In this document: in pieces, positions 54,416-63,164 of the stretch
Position numbering within the stretch: position 1 is the first letter of the stretch
Layout: each line of letters opens with the position of its first letter
Assembly: GCF_000949425.1 (NCBI RefSeq)
Contig: NZ_CP010976.1
Span: 4,712,001-4,776,000, forward strand
Reading direction: 5' to 3'
Length of the DNA stretch: 64,000 nt
From: Paenibacillus sp. IHBB 10380
Lineage (GTDB): Bacteria > Bacillota > Bacilli > Paenibacillales > Paenibacillaceae
Notes under the pieces: model-generated
Database searches by the model: none
What the model saw: only the letters and a program-made list of their open reading frames with translations
Told to the model about the DNA's origin: nothing
Program-made: the position numbers and the translations under genes

Positions 54416-54565
54416 AAATATATCATGTTTATTATTTGCTGTCAACAAATCTTAGCATGAATAATCAGCTCGGATACTTTGACAATTTTTCATCATGGAA
54501 ATATTCATCCATAGTATATCCTTCATCCCTGAACCCTATTTATAGGAACTTTTTTGTGCCTATAT

Positions 54566-54583
54566 TACTTAAAAGTACGTACT
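54566..54583. promoter_or_regulatory. HxlR/DUF24-type operator candidate before MFS gene
   Basis: TACTTAAAAGTA (54566-54577) and AGTACGTACT (54574-54583) overlap, giving several TACT/AGTA inverted half-sites like those bound by YodB/HypR-type regulators. A GC-rich near-palindrome, TTGCCGGCCGGTAA (54617-54630), stands between this and the ribosome site in otherwise AT-rich sequence and could be a second operator. Confidence 0.45.
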
Positions 54584-54653
54584 ATTCATTTATGCCCAAA
54601 TAAATCATAATAGCATTTGCCGGCCGGTAATACCATATAAGAGGAGTCAAACC

Positions 54654-55862
54654 ATGTCATTGGATAAAAAGAGAAGTACGTTTGCGCTCCTTGCGTTAGC
54701 AATCAGCGCTTTTGCGATTGGGACAACAGAGTTCATCAGTGTGGGATTGCTTCCCCTCATCGCTGAAGACTTCAATATATCTATCACCACTTCCGCATTA
54801 ACCGTTACTTTATATGCTTTAGGGGTAACCTTTGGAGCCCCTATATTAACGTCCTTAGCCTCTACCATTCCGCGCAAAACATTATTGTTCTGGATTATGA
54901 TCGTTTTTATAGTGGGGAATGGTCTAGCAGCAACTTCGAACGGCATTGTCGTTCTATTGGTAGCTCGCGTCATCTCCGCCTTTTCGCACGGTGTATTTAT
55001 GTCGATTGGCTCCACGATCGCTGCCGACCTCGTACCCGCAAACCGTAGAGCTAGCGCCATAGCTATTATGTTCTCTGGACTTACGGTGGCCACCGTCACA
55101 GGAGTTCCACTGGGTACCTTGATTGGGCAACAATGGGGTTGGCGGGCTGCGTTTATCGGGATTGTTATCATCGGAATCTTAGCCCTCATAGCCAATATGC
55201 TTCTAATTCCGTCCGATCTGCGTAAAGGAATCAAAACACCGCTTCGCGACCAACTTAAGCTTGTTACTAATGGACGTCTGCTGCTTGCTTTCTCCATTAC
55301 TGCCATAGGATACGGAGGTACATTCGTCGTCTTCACTTATTTATCCCCGTTACTTCACGACGTAACTGGATTTAAGGAAACTACGGTAGCCCTAATTCTC
55401 CTTATATACGGAATTGCCATTGCCATTGGTAATGTGATTGGGGGAAAAGCTGCGAACCGCAAACCTATTTCGGCCTTGTTCTATATGTTTATTTTACAAG
55501 CCATCGTACTCCTCGTCTTGACGTTCACCATCCCATATAAAGCCGCCGGTTTGACTACGATTTTCTTTATGGGATTGTTAGCTTTTATGAACGTACCTGG
55601 ATTACAAGTATATGTGGTTATGTTAGCTGAACGTTATGCACCGAAATCAGTAGATGTAGCTTCTGCTGTTAATATTGCCGCATTTAACGCAGGCATTGCC
55701 ATTGGGGCCTACTTGGGTGGTTTAGTAACTGACTCTTTGGGACTTATTCATACAGCGTGGGTAGGCTCATTGATGATTCTGGTAGCCGTCATCTTGACCG
55801 GTTGGGCTCGTACTCTAGAAAACAAAGATGAGGCCAACCTCAAACACAAGCCCGAACTTTGA
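54654..55862 (+). CDS. MFS exporter, DHA1 family (YtbD/YdhP-like)
   Basis: The 402-residue protein has twelve spans: ALAISAFAIGTTEFISVGLLPLIAEDFNIS, ALGVTFGAPILTSLASTIPRKTLL, HGVFMSIGSTIAADLVP and GLTVATVTGVPLGTLIGQQWGWRAAF. It is a paralogue of the exporter at 34105 but belongs to the group annotated near HxlR-type regulators in Bacillus. GAGGAG precedes the ATG. It is divergent from the MhqO-like gene, so it may export quinone-like or antimicrobial compounds. Confidence 0.88.
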   Translation: MSLDKKRSTFALLALAISAFAIGTTEFISVGLLPLIAEDFNISITTSALTVTLYALGVTFGAPILTSLASTIPRKTLLFWIMIVFIVGNGLAATSNGIVVLLVARVISAFSHGVFMSIGSTIAADLVPANRRASAIAIMFSGLTVATVTGVPLGTLIGQQWGWRAAFIGIVIIGILALIANMLLIPSDLRKGIKTPLRDQLKLVTNGRLLLAFSITAIGYGGTFVVFTYLSPLLHDVTGFKETTVALILLIYGIAIAIGNVIGGKAANRKPISALFYMFILQAIVLLVLTFTIPYKAAGLTTIFFMGLLAFMNVPGLQVYVVMLAERYAPKSVDVASAVNIAAFNAGIAIGAYLGGLVTDSLGLIHTAWVGSLMILVAVILTGWARTLENKDEANLKHKPEL

Positions 55863-55882
55863 TTTTTAATATGGTTTCAAAG

Positions 55883-55925
55883 AAGAGGCGCCATTTCTTT
55901 CAACAAGAAAAAAATGGCGCCTCTT
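55883..55925 (+). terminator. Terminator after MFS gene
   Basis: AAGAGGCGCCATTTCTTT pairs with AAGAAA-AAAATGGCGCCTCTT. The stem is about 18 bp including a small bulge, with a CAAC loop, 20 bases after the stop. Confidence 0.85.
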
Positions 55926-56049
55926 ACGGTATTCACCTTGTCGCCTGATCTGATTGTTATTGACGCCCTTCCTCAAGGCAGTACAGGCACTATTCGATAA
56001 CTAAGAATATATTATCTCATCCTACTAATGAAAGGTGAGATATAACGAG

Positions 56050-56877
56050 ATGATAGACAAATCTACCAGGTTACGTCATGGAAAACTTAGTCATTTGCAG
56101 AAACAGGGTGTACTGAGCAATAACTGTCGCTGTGGTGTAGGCAGTCCGAAAAAAAAGGCAGTTGTAAAAAAAGGAAAGCAGAAAAAGGGTGGATCTGCAC
56201 AACTTCTTCCTTGCTTGGTGTTGTCTGTTTATGTTGGCCCAGAGTCAACGTTAACCCAAGCAGAGTTTAATACACATTGGAGAACGTTGATTAATCTCTA
56301 TCGTCGTTGTGGAATTAATTTCAGGTTTCGTTTTCGAGATGCTAGCGGATTACCGATATTTAATCGCCTCAATGGACCTTTAGTTAATCCGGGGGTTTTC
56401 CCTTGTGGTACTACTTATCAAAATCTTCATCCGTATTTTAGAGCATGGCTAGCATTTCGACCAGGTAGTTTCTCACGTGATATCGCTATTTATTATGTAA
56501 AAGGACCGTTAATTGGTGGTGTTATTGGGTGTGCGCCGTTTATAACACCTACTGGTGTAGCAGTTGTTGTTACGAACGGTGCACCGGCGCAAACTCTCGC
56601 TCATGAAATAGGACATGTGTTAGGCCTGGGGCATGTGAACGATATAAACAACTTAATGAATCCAATTGTATTCCCTTCAGCCCTTCAACTAACAGACAGT
56701 CAATGCACAACTGCTAGGAGAAGTAGCCGACTCCAACTTTGCCCAGCGAGTGCGAGAAAGTCTCTACATCCAACGGGTCTAAAAGGCAAAGCGGCACTCT
56801 ATAGAAGACCTAGTCCTTCGCTTATAATACCGAAAGGTAAAAAAGTAATTAAGAAGAGCCGTTACCCCTCTGCTTGA
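56050..56877 (+). CDS. Metzincin-like zinc metalloprotease with lysine-rich ends
   Basis: The 275-residue protein has zinc ligands and catalytic Glu in AHEIGHVLGLGHVND (His185, Glu186, His189, His195), the HExxHxxGxxH metzincin motif, followed by LMNP (Met203) as the Met-turn. There is no signal peptide or obvious propeptide. The N-terminus has CRCG and the lysine-rich KKKAVVKKGKQKKGG (34-48). The C-terminus after residue 233 is a basic tail (GLKGKAALYRRPS, then PKGKKVIKK) that resembles the tail of the DUF1036 protein at 57087. The ATG at 56050 follows AAAGGTGA. Substrate unknown; the location may be spore or cell surface by non-classical release (guess). Confidence 0.8.
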   Translation: MIDKSTRLRHGKLSHLQKQGVLSNNCRCGVGSPKKKAVVKKGKQKKGGSAQLLPCLVLSVYVGPESTLTQAEFNTHWRTLINLYRRCGINFRFRFRDASGLPIFNRLNGPLVNPGVFPCGTTYQNLHPYFRAWLAFRPGSFSRDIAIYYVKGPLIGGVIGCAPFITPTGVAVVVTNGAPAQTLAHEIGHVLGLGHVNDINNLMNPIVFPSALQLTDSQCTTARRSSRLQLCPASARKSLHPTGLKGKAALYRRPSPSLIIPKGKKVIKKSRYPSA

Positions 56878-57086
56878 TGTTGCTATAGAAGTGCAAGATA
56901 ACTTTGATGAGAACCAGAGCTGAGCATATCTCCTAAACAGTGCTGCTAGTGTTCTAACTACTTTAAGTATTTTAACGTTGTAAATATAATAATATTTTTT
57001 GATAAACAACGATTGTCCGTTTCATTTTTTAGAAGTTTCCATACTATACACCGTAAGACCAACATATTAAAAAAGGAGTGACGACA

Positions 57087-57599
57087 ATGAGTCTTTATTT
57101 CCGTAACAGTACCAATGCATCCGTATATGTTGCCTATGCCTACCAGGATTCAAGCTGTAGACCTGTCACCTATACAAAGATTGGCTGGTACCGTGTGGAC
57201 CCTGGGCAGACTAGACTGGTTTGGAACGGGTACGTCGGGGGACGTACGTTCTTTTACTACGCTGAGGATGCGTTCAGACGCCAATGGTCGGGTTCGTACT
57301 TCACCCAACTCCCTAATCAGGCTTTCCAATGGTGCTGGAACACGGGCTGCACTACCTGTAGAAATCTAGGGTTTAGCAGAATTGATATCAGTGTGATCTA
57401 CGCGAACTTCACAATCAACCTTACAACGAGTAGTAGCCAAGGCGTAGCTAAATCGGGTAATATCCACACAGCATTGCCTACAAAATCAATAAAAGGAAAA
57501 CCTGTATTGCGTAGAACCCCTAAGGTAATGCCAAGCAACCTAGAAAAGGGAAAACCTATATTGGTTAACCGTATAATATTGCCTGGAAAACGGAAATAA
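57087..57599 (+). CDS. DUF1036-like protein with lysine-rich tail
   Basis: The 170-residue protein has residues 1-110 reading LYFRNSTNASVYVAYAYQDSSC, GWYRVDPGQTRLVWNG and RTFFYYAEDAF, the pattern of DUF1036 (a small beta domain of unknown function). Cysteines at 24, 83, 88 and 91 could pair or bind metal. The C-terminal 50 residues form a basic tail (KSIKGKPVLRRTPK, then EKGKPILVNR) similar to that of the upstream metalloprotease. No signal peptide. AAAGGAG precedes the ATG; the frame from GTG 57078 would start inside the ribosome site. The pair is probably functionally linked, with 209 bases between them. Confidence 0.75.
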   Translation: MSLYFRNSTNASVYVAYAYQDSSCRPVTYTKIGWYRVDPGQTRLVWNGYVGGRTFFYYAEDAFRRQWSGSYFTQLPNQAFQWCWNTGCTTCRNLGFSRIDISVIYANFTINLTTSSSQGVAKSGNIHTALPTKSIKGKPVLRRTPKVMPSNLEKGKPILVNRIILPGKRK

Positions 57600-57668
57600 A
57601 AAAATAATGTATCATTTTGAATAAATGCTAGATCATTTGTGCTAACGGAATCGATAATTCAATAAAAC

Positions 57669-57712
57669 GTGGCAGTCTAGAACATTGTGTTCATTGTTCC
57701 GGGCTGCCACAT
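57669..57712. terminator. Terminator between DUF1036 gene and frameshifted gene
   Basis: GTGGCAG (57669-57675) pairs with CTGCCAC (57704-57710), and GAACA/TGTTC pair inside. A T-rich tract follows on the minus strand, so it can serve the converging genes. Confidence 0.75.
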
Positions 57713-57716
57713 AATT

Positions 57717-58267
57717 TCATGTCCTCGATTCGTTATAATTAACCATTTCGTAAGTAAGCAGCTCTGGTGTATCCTCCAAATCCTTTTCCACATTTGGAAT
57801 TAAGGAGATATAATCATCTACACGTTGACTTGATTGTGAAGAAGTCTGACCTTTACTCCTAGCGTCCTCTTTTAGCCCAACAACTGTAAAGACATCATCC
57901 AGTCCTACCATACGTGCGAATTTAATATTACTTGTCCCGATATAACCATTCTCATCGCTGCCTATACCCGCAAATAAGTCATCACGATGAATAAATGTGG
58001 GGTAGAGACTTTGTTTCCCTTTTTAGGATACGCCGCAAAGAGATAGCCATTTTTATTGAGATGCTGATGTTCAATCACACGATCAACCAGCTTCTTTAAA
58101 GACTCCATATCTAACACAAAGGCAAATATGAGATCATACGCACGATCCTTGATCGTAGTATCATAGCCTGTCAACTCCACGAAATAATCCGTTCCTTCAG
58201 GTTCATCCAATATTGCTACTTGATCGTACTTTTGTAAATTCAGCTTTTCTGCTATCGATTTAGCCAT
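57717..58267 (-). pseudogene. Frameshifted gene of unknown family (two frames)
   Basis: The first frame (58267-57962) reads MAKSIAEKLNLQKYDQVAILDEPEGTDYF and on to FAAYPKKGNKVSTP, then shifts and ends at LRV. The other frame continues in register: TFIHRDDLFAGIGSDENGYIGTSNIKFARMVGLDDVFTVVGLKEDAR, to a stop at 57717. The break falls in a CCCC run near 58003; one lost base, or a -1 shift there, joins them into about 184 residues. The text resembles small DUF3052/YdeI-like proteins of Bacilli, probably also shortened at the C-terminus. It could be a sequencing error, a real mutation or, less likely, programmed frameshifting. Confidence 0.75.
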
Positions 58268-58455
58268 TATGCTTCATCCCCTAAATGTATTCGGATGTTT
58301 CTGCATTGATTAATATTAATTATAGCCGAAAAAATCAAACGAAATAAAGGAAGGAGGAACCCAACTGTACCTCAGTCAAATGATCCCCTCCTGTCTCTTG
58401 AATCCCTTTAACCACGGAGGGCACGCGTCCATTGATCTTGGATCGGCAGGCTTCT

Positions 58456-60129
58456 TTAAATCGTAAAGATCCCAACTTCACGCTTCAATAATACAGATAA
58501 TTCACTCAACTCTCTCAGTTTGGTTGTCATTTCTTCGACTGTCGCGAGTTGTTGTTCCGTGGAAGCTGCCACTTCCTGTGATGCTGATGCCGACTCATCA
58601 ATGAGCTTCGAAGATTGCATCAGAGCTTCCAATGATTGATGTGACATTGTCGACAGTTCGCCGAATATGTGCTGAATTCGTAGCGTGCTTTCGGCCGTTA
58701 GGTCAACCTTATGAACGATCATTTCAAGTGATTCTTGGCCCTGTATCACTAAATCGTTCTGTACGATGACCACTCGCTGACTCGCTTCCATTGTCTTAAC
58801 AGCTGCATTCGTTTCCACTTGAATCCTGCGAATAAGCTCCGTAATCTGCTCTGCCGCTCTTCCTGAGCCTTCAGCAAGCTTACGGATCTCTCCTGCAACT
58901 ACAGCAAAACCTTTCCCTTGTTCTCCAGCGCGAGCCGCTTCAATAGCAGCATTAAGAGCGAGTAAATTGGTCTGACTGGCTAATTCGGAAATCACGGTAA
59001 TAATCTCACCGATTTCGTTGGATCGACTGTTCAGCTTTACAATGGTTTCTGTTGAGCGTTGGATTGAGCTAACCATATCTTCTAAATTATCAACAGATGC
59101 TCTATTCGCACTCTGGCCAGTTTGTACAGCTTCTATTAAAAGATGGGAATCATGAACCGTTTTTACCGTTTCCAGCTTGATTTCTTCGGAGATCTCCCCC
59201 GTTCGTTCCATCATCGTGAGTACTTGCCGCACATGTTCCGCTTGCTGTGTCGAACGATCAGCCATATCAGCGATAATCGTTGTTATCTGCTTCGATGATT
59301 CATTCGTCTGCACTGCTGCAATTTGCAGCATACCGGCATTCTCATTCAAATGGTTAGCTTCAATAGTGACATTACCTACAATCGCCCGTAAGTTGTCCAG
59401 AAATTGATTAATTGAATAAGCTAACAATCCAATTTCATCATTCCGCTTCATGTCCAGCTTCTGCGTCAAATCACCCCCATGTTCAACGAGTCCCGCAACA
59501 TGCTTGTTTATCATGCGCAGCGGTCGAACAACACTCCGAGTTAATATGATAAAGAGCAGGACAATAAATATAACCATCGCGATGATAAAACCGCCTATAA
59601 TTAAATAAAGATTTTCCATCATGGGATCATTAACCTGTTTTAAAGGCATGGCCAACACTAACTTATAACCTGTATCACCAATCATGGTGAAAGCGTACAC
59701 GCTCTCCGAGTCCCACATGCTATTCGTTCCCGAAGTTTGCGCTATCACTTGACCCACTTTTTGCATCTGTGTGTCCGAATCTCCGATCATGGCTTTACCT
59801 AAGACGAACTTAGGGTTCTCACTTGCAGCGTATCGACCTTCTTTATCTACTATAAAATAATATTCATCCCCACTTTTTTTCATTTTTTCCAATACCTCAT
59901 GGAATTCTTTACTCTCCAGTCCTTGTTTCTTATCACTGCTATTCAGTAATAGCATGTTTAGTTTTACGGAAGTAAGCTCCACCTTATAGTTAAGCTTTTG
60001 TTCAACTTCACTACTGATAATTTCGCTAAAGTTAGAAAATGTAAATTTAAATAGACCTGCAAAAATAACCACCATATACACTACAGCAACGGACATAACG
60101 ATAGTTCGAACTGTCTTTTTCTTTTTCAT
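58456..60129 (-). CDS. Transmembrane methyl-accepting chemotaxis protein (Cache-like sensor, HAMP)
   Basis: The 557-residue protein has a first membrane span at 10-32 and an outside sensor of about 130 residues with a Cache-like core ([48 protein letters not shown]). The second span is at about 172-197 ([24 protein letters not shown]), then a HAMP domain ([14 protein letters not shown]). The signalling domain has the tip [38 protein letters not shown]. It senses a small ligand, probably an organic acid or amino acid, and signals to CheA. GGAAGG precedes the ATG. Confidence 0.94.
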   Translation of the reverse strand: MKKKKTVRTIVMSVAVVYMVVIFAGLFKFTFSNFSEIISSEVEQKLNYKVELTSVKLNMLLLNSSDKKQGLESKEFHEVLEKMKKSGDEYYFIVDKEGRYAASENPKFVLGKAMIGDSDTQMQKVGQVIAQTSGTNSMWDSESVYAFTMIGDTGYKLVLAMPLKQVNDPMMENLYLIIGGFIIAMVIFIVLLFIILTRSVVRPLRMINKHVAGLVEHGGDLTQKLDMKRNDEIGLLAYSINQFLDNLRAIVGNVTIEANHLNENAGMLQIAAVQTNESSKQITTIIADMADRSTQQAEHVRQVLTMMERTGEISEEIKLETVKTVHDSHLLIEAVQTGQSANRASVDNLEDMVSSIQRSTETIVKLNSRSNEIGEIITVISELASQTNLLALNAAIEAARAGEQGKGFAVVAGEIRKLAEGSGRAAEQITELIRRIQVETNAAVKTMEASQRVVIVQNDLVIQGQESLEMIVHKVDLTAESTLRIQHIFGELSTMSHQSLEALMQSSKLIDESASASQEVAASTEQQLATVEEMTTKLRELSELSVLLKREVGIFTI

Positions 60130-60170
60130 GTATGAATTCCTTCCAATCTGTTCATGAGATATGTTCTAGC

Positions 60171-60938
60171 CTACGAATGGACCTGACCTGAACGTTTGGC
60201 TCTGGATACGACTTCTCCAATACCCCCAGCTTCCTTATCCAGTAGCTCATCCGTTCGCAGACATTCAAATCCCTTCATATGAATCTCTTTCAAAACTTCC
60301 TTCAGTCCTGTTATCATGTGCCGTGGTGCTTCTTCATCTGCCCCAAGTGTATCTCCGCTGTCGTGCAGAACGATGATAGAACCCTGTTTAATCTTTTTCA
60401 ACAAAGTACGCTTCAAATGTTCCGGGTTGACCGACGGTTTCCAATCTCCCACCATGACAGACCACAATACGATCCGATAGGACTTTCTCATCAAGAAGAG
60501 ATCGCCTATATTGAGAAGCCCCCATGGCGGTCTGTAAAATAGAGGCCACTCACCTGTGATTCGCTCGACAATATCAGCCGTACGATCAGCTTGCTCCCGT
60601 CTATTCGTCCATGGGGACAAGAGCCAGTTGGAAGTGTGAATATAGTTATGGATACCGATTTGGTGCCCTTCCTGATACATTCGCTGAATCAACTCTGGGT
60701 GTTGTTCAGCCTTGCTACCCAATACAAAGAAAGTGGCCTTTATGCCATAATCTTGTAACAAGTCCAGCACTTCAGGTGTATAGCGTGGATCAGGACCATC
60801 ATCGAAGGTAAAAGCAATTCCTTTCGCCCTTTTTCCTTTGGAGAAAATGCCCCACCCACATATTCGGGTAACAATAAAGGGAACTATCATATAGAGGAGC
60901 ATTACATCAATGGATAAAATAATTAACATATGTATCAT
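60171..60938 (-). CDS. Polysaccharide deacetylase (carbohydrate esterase 4), membrane anchored
   Basis: The 255-residue protein has an N-terminal span (IHMLIILSIDVMLLYMIVPFIV) then a NodB domain. Motif 1 GIAFTFDDGPDPRYTPEV carries the catalytic Asp and metal Asp. Motif 2 GIHNYIHTSNW carries the two metal His. Motif 3 is FYRPPWGLLN, and IIVLHDSGDT contains the late His. It removes N- or O-acetyl groups from a surface glycan. GAGGCGG points to ATG 60938. It follows a YkoP-like gene 45 bases upstream on the same strand, so the two are probably one operon. Confidence 0.93.
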   Translation of the reverse strand: MIHMLIILSIDVMLLYMIVPFIVTRICGWGIFSKGKRAKGIAFTFDDGPDPRYTPEVLDLLQDYGIKATFFVLGSKAEQHPELIQRMYQEGHQIGIHNYIHTSNWLLSPWTNRREQADRTADIVERITGEWPLFYRPPWGLLNIGDLFLMRKSYRIVLWSVMVGDWKPSVNPEHLKRTLLKKIKQGSIIVLHDSGDTLGADEEAPRHMITGLKEVLKEIHMKGFECLRTDELLDKEAGGIGEVVSRAKRSGQVHS

Positions 60939-60983
60939 GAAACCGCCTCTTTCTTCCTTCAATCCTGCAGATCCTAGTAACTA

Positions 60984-61589
60984 TCAAGAAGTGATCGTTT
61001 CAGATTCATTTTTCCGTCGCGTAAAACGTTCTTTCAGAGACTGCTTGCTTATCAACAACATCATGGGAGATAATTTCTGGGTGCTGTGTTGGACTCGTTC
61101 TTTCCCCTCCGGATGCACCACACGAAGTAGGAAACGAAGATACGTCGCAAAAAATCGTTGTTGCCATTTGGACTCGATGGGATGCAGTTCAAACCCTATT
61201 CCGTGGATGATCCCCCGATGAAGCAGCGTGATTCCGGTTAAGGCTTGGACTTTCACCAGTTCCGGATTGCTGTCCAGCTCCCAGCTAATTTGTTTCATTG
61301 CATCGCGAAACATGCGTGTAGTCCTCAACCCGGCCCGATCTGCACCAAACTCACGTGCAAGCCGCAGCACCTGCCGATTATCCAGATGAAGTTCGCCAAC
61401 CCAATCTCCAGCAAGTATTTGTTGCCCATCTTGACAGGTAATACTCTTTCCGTGATGCTGCCTAACCACCAATTTACATATGCCGTATCTCCACACAGAC
61501 TCGCTTCGAAATCTAGTTATGAAGTCAAACACGTTCTCCCACATCATCCAGATGGACTGTACAGATGTTTTCATAATTGACGCTACCAT
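60984..61589 (-). CDS. YkoP-like protein of unknown function
   Basis: The 201-residue protein has RYGICKLVVRQHHGKSITCQDGQQILAGDWVGELHLDN, then a central SNPELVKVQALTGITLLHRGIIHGIGFELHPI and a basic C-terminus. No membrane span or signal peptide is visible. The pattern resembles B. subtilis YkoP and relatives, which are commonly linked to polysaccharide deacetylases and glycosyltransferases; that link is seen here with the CE4 gene directly downstream. It may take part in making or modifying a surface glycolipid or polymer. The assignment is from memory and uncertain; the start at 61589 has only a modest ribosome site (AAGAG). Confidence 0.6.
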   Translation of the reverse strand: MVASIMKTSVQSIWMMWENVFDFITRFRSESVWRYGICKLVVRQHHGKSITCQDGQQILAGDWVGELHLDNRQVLRLAREFGADRAGLRTTRMFRDAMKQISWELDSNPELVKVQALTGITLLHRGIIHGIGFELHPIESKWQQRFFATYLRFLLRVVHPEGKERVQHSTQKLSPMMLLISKQSLKERFTRRKNESETITS

Positions 61590-61732
61590 AATCTCTTCCC
61601 ACTCTCATTTTAAGTTGAACTACAATATCGAATGCCGATGAAGATCCACCTCATCTGTTTTTCCATTTCTCTTGACCCACTTCAGTATGGTAAAGGCATT
61701 GTCATACAGGGTGGTGTTCTTCTGTCATCTCT

Positions 61733-62323
61733 TTATTTGCCAGCTAAACCTTCAACCATACGACGCGTATGGCCACCGATCATCTTTACCAGCCCATTAC
61801 CCAGATAAGAACCGATCCATATAAGTACTGCACCTGCAAGCATGATGAGGAGTGAGTCACCTAACGTTCTGATTTCCATCCCGAAAAATGTAAAATTATT
61901 TAACCGATACAAGATGGGCGCTAACAGGAAGATAAGGGGCGCCACGTAGAAAAGAGCGGCACAAATGATACTGACAAGTCCGATAACGAATTTCAGCAGC
62001 AGCCAGCAAATCACTTTCCAATTACTCGCATCCAACAGGTCAACTTTAACCCGCTCCCATAAGCCTTCTTCCGCTCTTGTCCGGCTTGGAATCCGGTCAA
62101 TGGAGATATCTGTGTAGACTTTGGTTTGGCTCCGCTCGTACTGCACAAACACACTGGTGGAACGCAAAACATAATAGAGGATCGGAAGCCCTACTAAAGT
62201 GAAAGCCATCGAGACCCCCAATGTGATGCCAACAAAATAAAAACAAAAGTAAAACAGCCCTGTCGCAAAAGTAAGCAGCAAAAAGCAGAAGTTTCTCATG
62301 TGTTTTTGGATTCTTAGATTCAT
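61733..62323 (-). CDS. Putative sensor-domain membrane protein
   Basis: The 196-residue protein has four membrane spans in two pairs (FCFLLLTFATGLFYFCFYFVGITLGVSMAFTLVGLPILYYV, and VICWLLLKFVIGLVSIICAALFYVAPLIFLLAPILY, then LLIMLAGAVLIWIGSYLG). GLWERVKVDLLDASNWKVICWLLLKF is typical of the Putative sensor family, usually encoded next to or fused with kinases or ECF sigma factors. AAGGAG is spaced for ATG 62323. A truncated sigma-factor start lies 200 bases upstream on the same strand, so this gene may be the survivor of a broken regulatory operon. Confidence 0.8.
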   Translation of the reverse strand: MNLRIQKHMRNFCFLLLTFATGLFYFCFYFVGITLGVSMAFTLVGLPILYYVLRSTSVFVQYERSQTKVYTDISIDRIPSRTRAEEGLWERVKVDLLDASNWKVICWLLLKFVIGLVSIICAALFYVAPLIFLLAPILYRLNNFTFFGMEIRTLGDSLLIMLAGAVLIWIGSYLGNGLVKMIGGHTRRMVEGLAGK

Positions 62324-62523
62324 GTCCATCTCTCCTTCTCTACTTAGAAACTCCTTAATCTGTACAACGCTTATGCTAGGGCTTGTGATGTAAAATCGGC
62401 TAGTACCATAATGTCATATGACAAGATCTTCTCGATAAACGTTGCAAGTTAAAGGTTATTCCACACTAAAAACACCCTATCGTCTGCTCTGGGAAGGATG
62501 TAGAAGATTACCTGCTCGGTTAT

Positions 62524-62694
62524 TTAGTTATTCCTGTTATTCACCCTACGTAATAGACTATTACGATAAACTATATAGTTGGATATTTGGATAATGGAAA
62601 CCTTTCTTTCCTGTCGATCCACTAGTATTCGGTAAGCCTCTGAATGACCTTGACGGATCTCATTGACTAGCTGCTCCTCCGTCAAACCTTCCAT
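62524..62694 (-). pseudogene. 5' fragment of an ECF sigma factor gene
   Basis: From ATG 62694, after a perfect AAAGGAGG, the frame reads MEGLTEEQLVNEIRQGHSEAYRILVDR, the start of region 2 of an ECF sigma factor. It then departs into unrelated sequence (QERKVSIIQISNYIVYR) and stops at 56 codons. Regions 2.2-4 are missing and are not found in other frames downstream, so the gene is deleted after about 27 codons. It probably once headed the operon with the sensor-domain gene. Confidence 0.75.
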
Positions 62695-62752
62695 ATGTGC
62701 TCCTCCTTTCGTTCCATTCCAAGACTTAGACGACAAGGTTACCCATTCTCCT

Positions 62753-63005
62753 TCAACAGATAGATTCGCTCAACGTTTTTATTAAATAATTAAACTCTCC
62801 ACTTATCCGATACAATTCTGAAACTTCCTCCGTTGACTCACAAAACTGAACAAACTCCAAATATCTGGACGTCTTGAACAGAACAAATGCCCGGTTGAGT
62901 CATGGAAATGACCCGACCGATTTCAGAAACTGAGATTCGGGCATTCATGTACAACATACCCATTATTTTCCGATCAATTTCATCTAACTTTAAGGATTCT
63001 TTCAT
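62753..63005 (-). pseudogene. Decayed Lrp/AsnC-family regulator
   Basis: From ATG 63005, after AGGTGG, the frame reads MKESLKLDEIDRKIMGMLYM, then NARISVSEIGRVISMTQPG, the HTH of an Lrp/AsnC regulator. In another frame, from about 62896, it continues RAFVLFKTSRYLEFVQFCES, then TEEVSELYRISGEFNYLIKTLSES, the ligand-binding (RAM) domain. The linker and several dozen residues between are missing, the frame shifts, and the end is short. It has therefore suffered an internal deletion and C-terminal loss. Confidence 0.75.
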
Positions 63006-63164
63006 AGATGTGAACCACCTGAATTATTAATTATTCGGTTTTTCTTTTGCAATTGCGTACGGATGTAGCTATTTCCTTATCGCGATTAGATAAGCCCTCG
63101 AGGCTTGTGCTTGGAAAGCCTTTATTTTTTTGACTGCACTATTCCTCGTCATTATTAATCTGCT

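Noticed and set aside
57040..57048. CATACTATA before the DUF1036 gene, matching the -10 of sigma-K promoters.
   Set aside because: No AC-type -35 at the correct distance, and a 6-of-9 fixed-position match is easily random in AT-rich DNA.
58268..58455. Minus-strand stretch reading GRVPSVVKGIQETGGDHLTE after the chemoreceptor stop.
   Set aside because: Protein-like but no start codon, no ribosome site and no recognised family; too short to call a gene.
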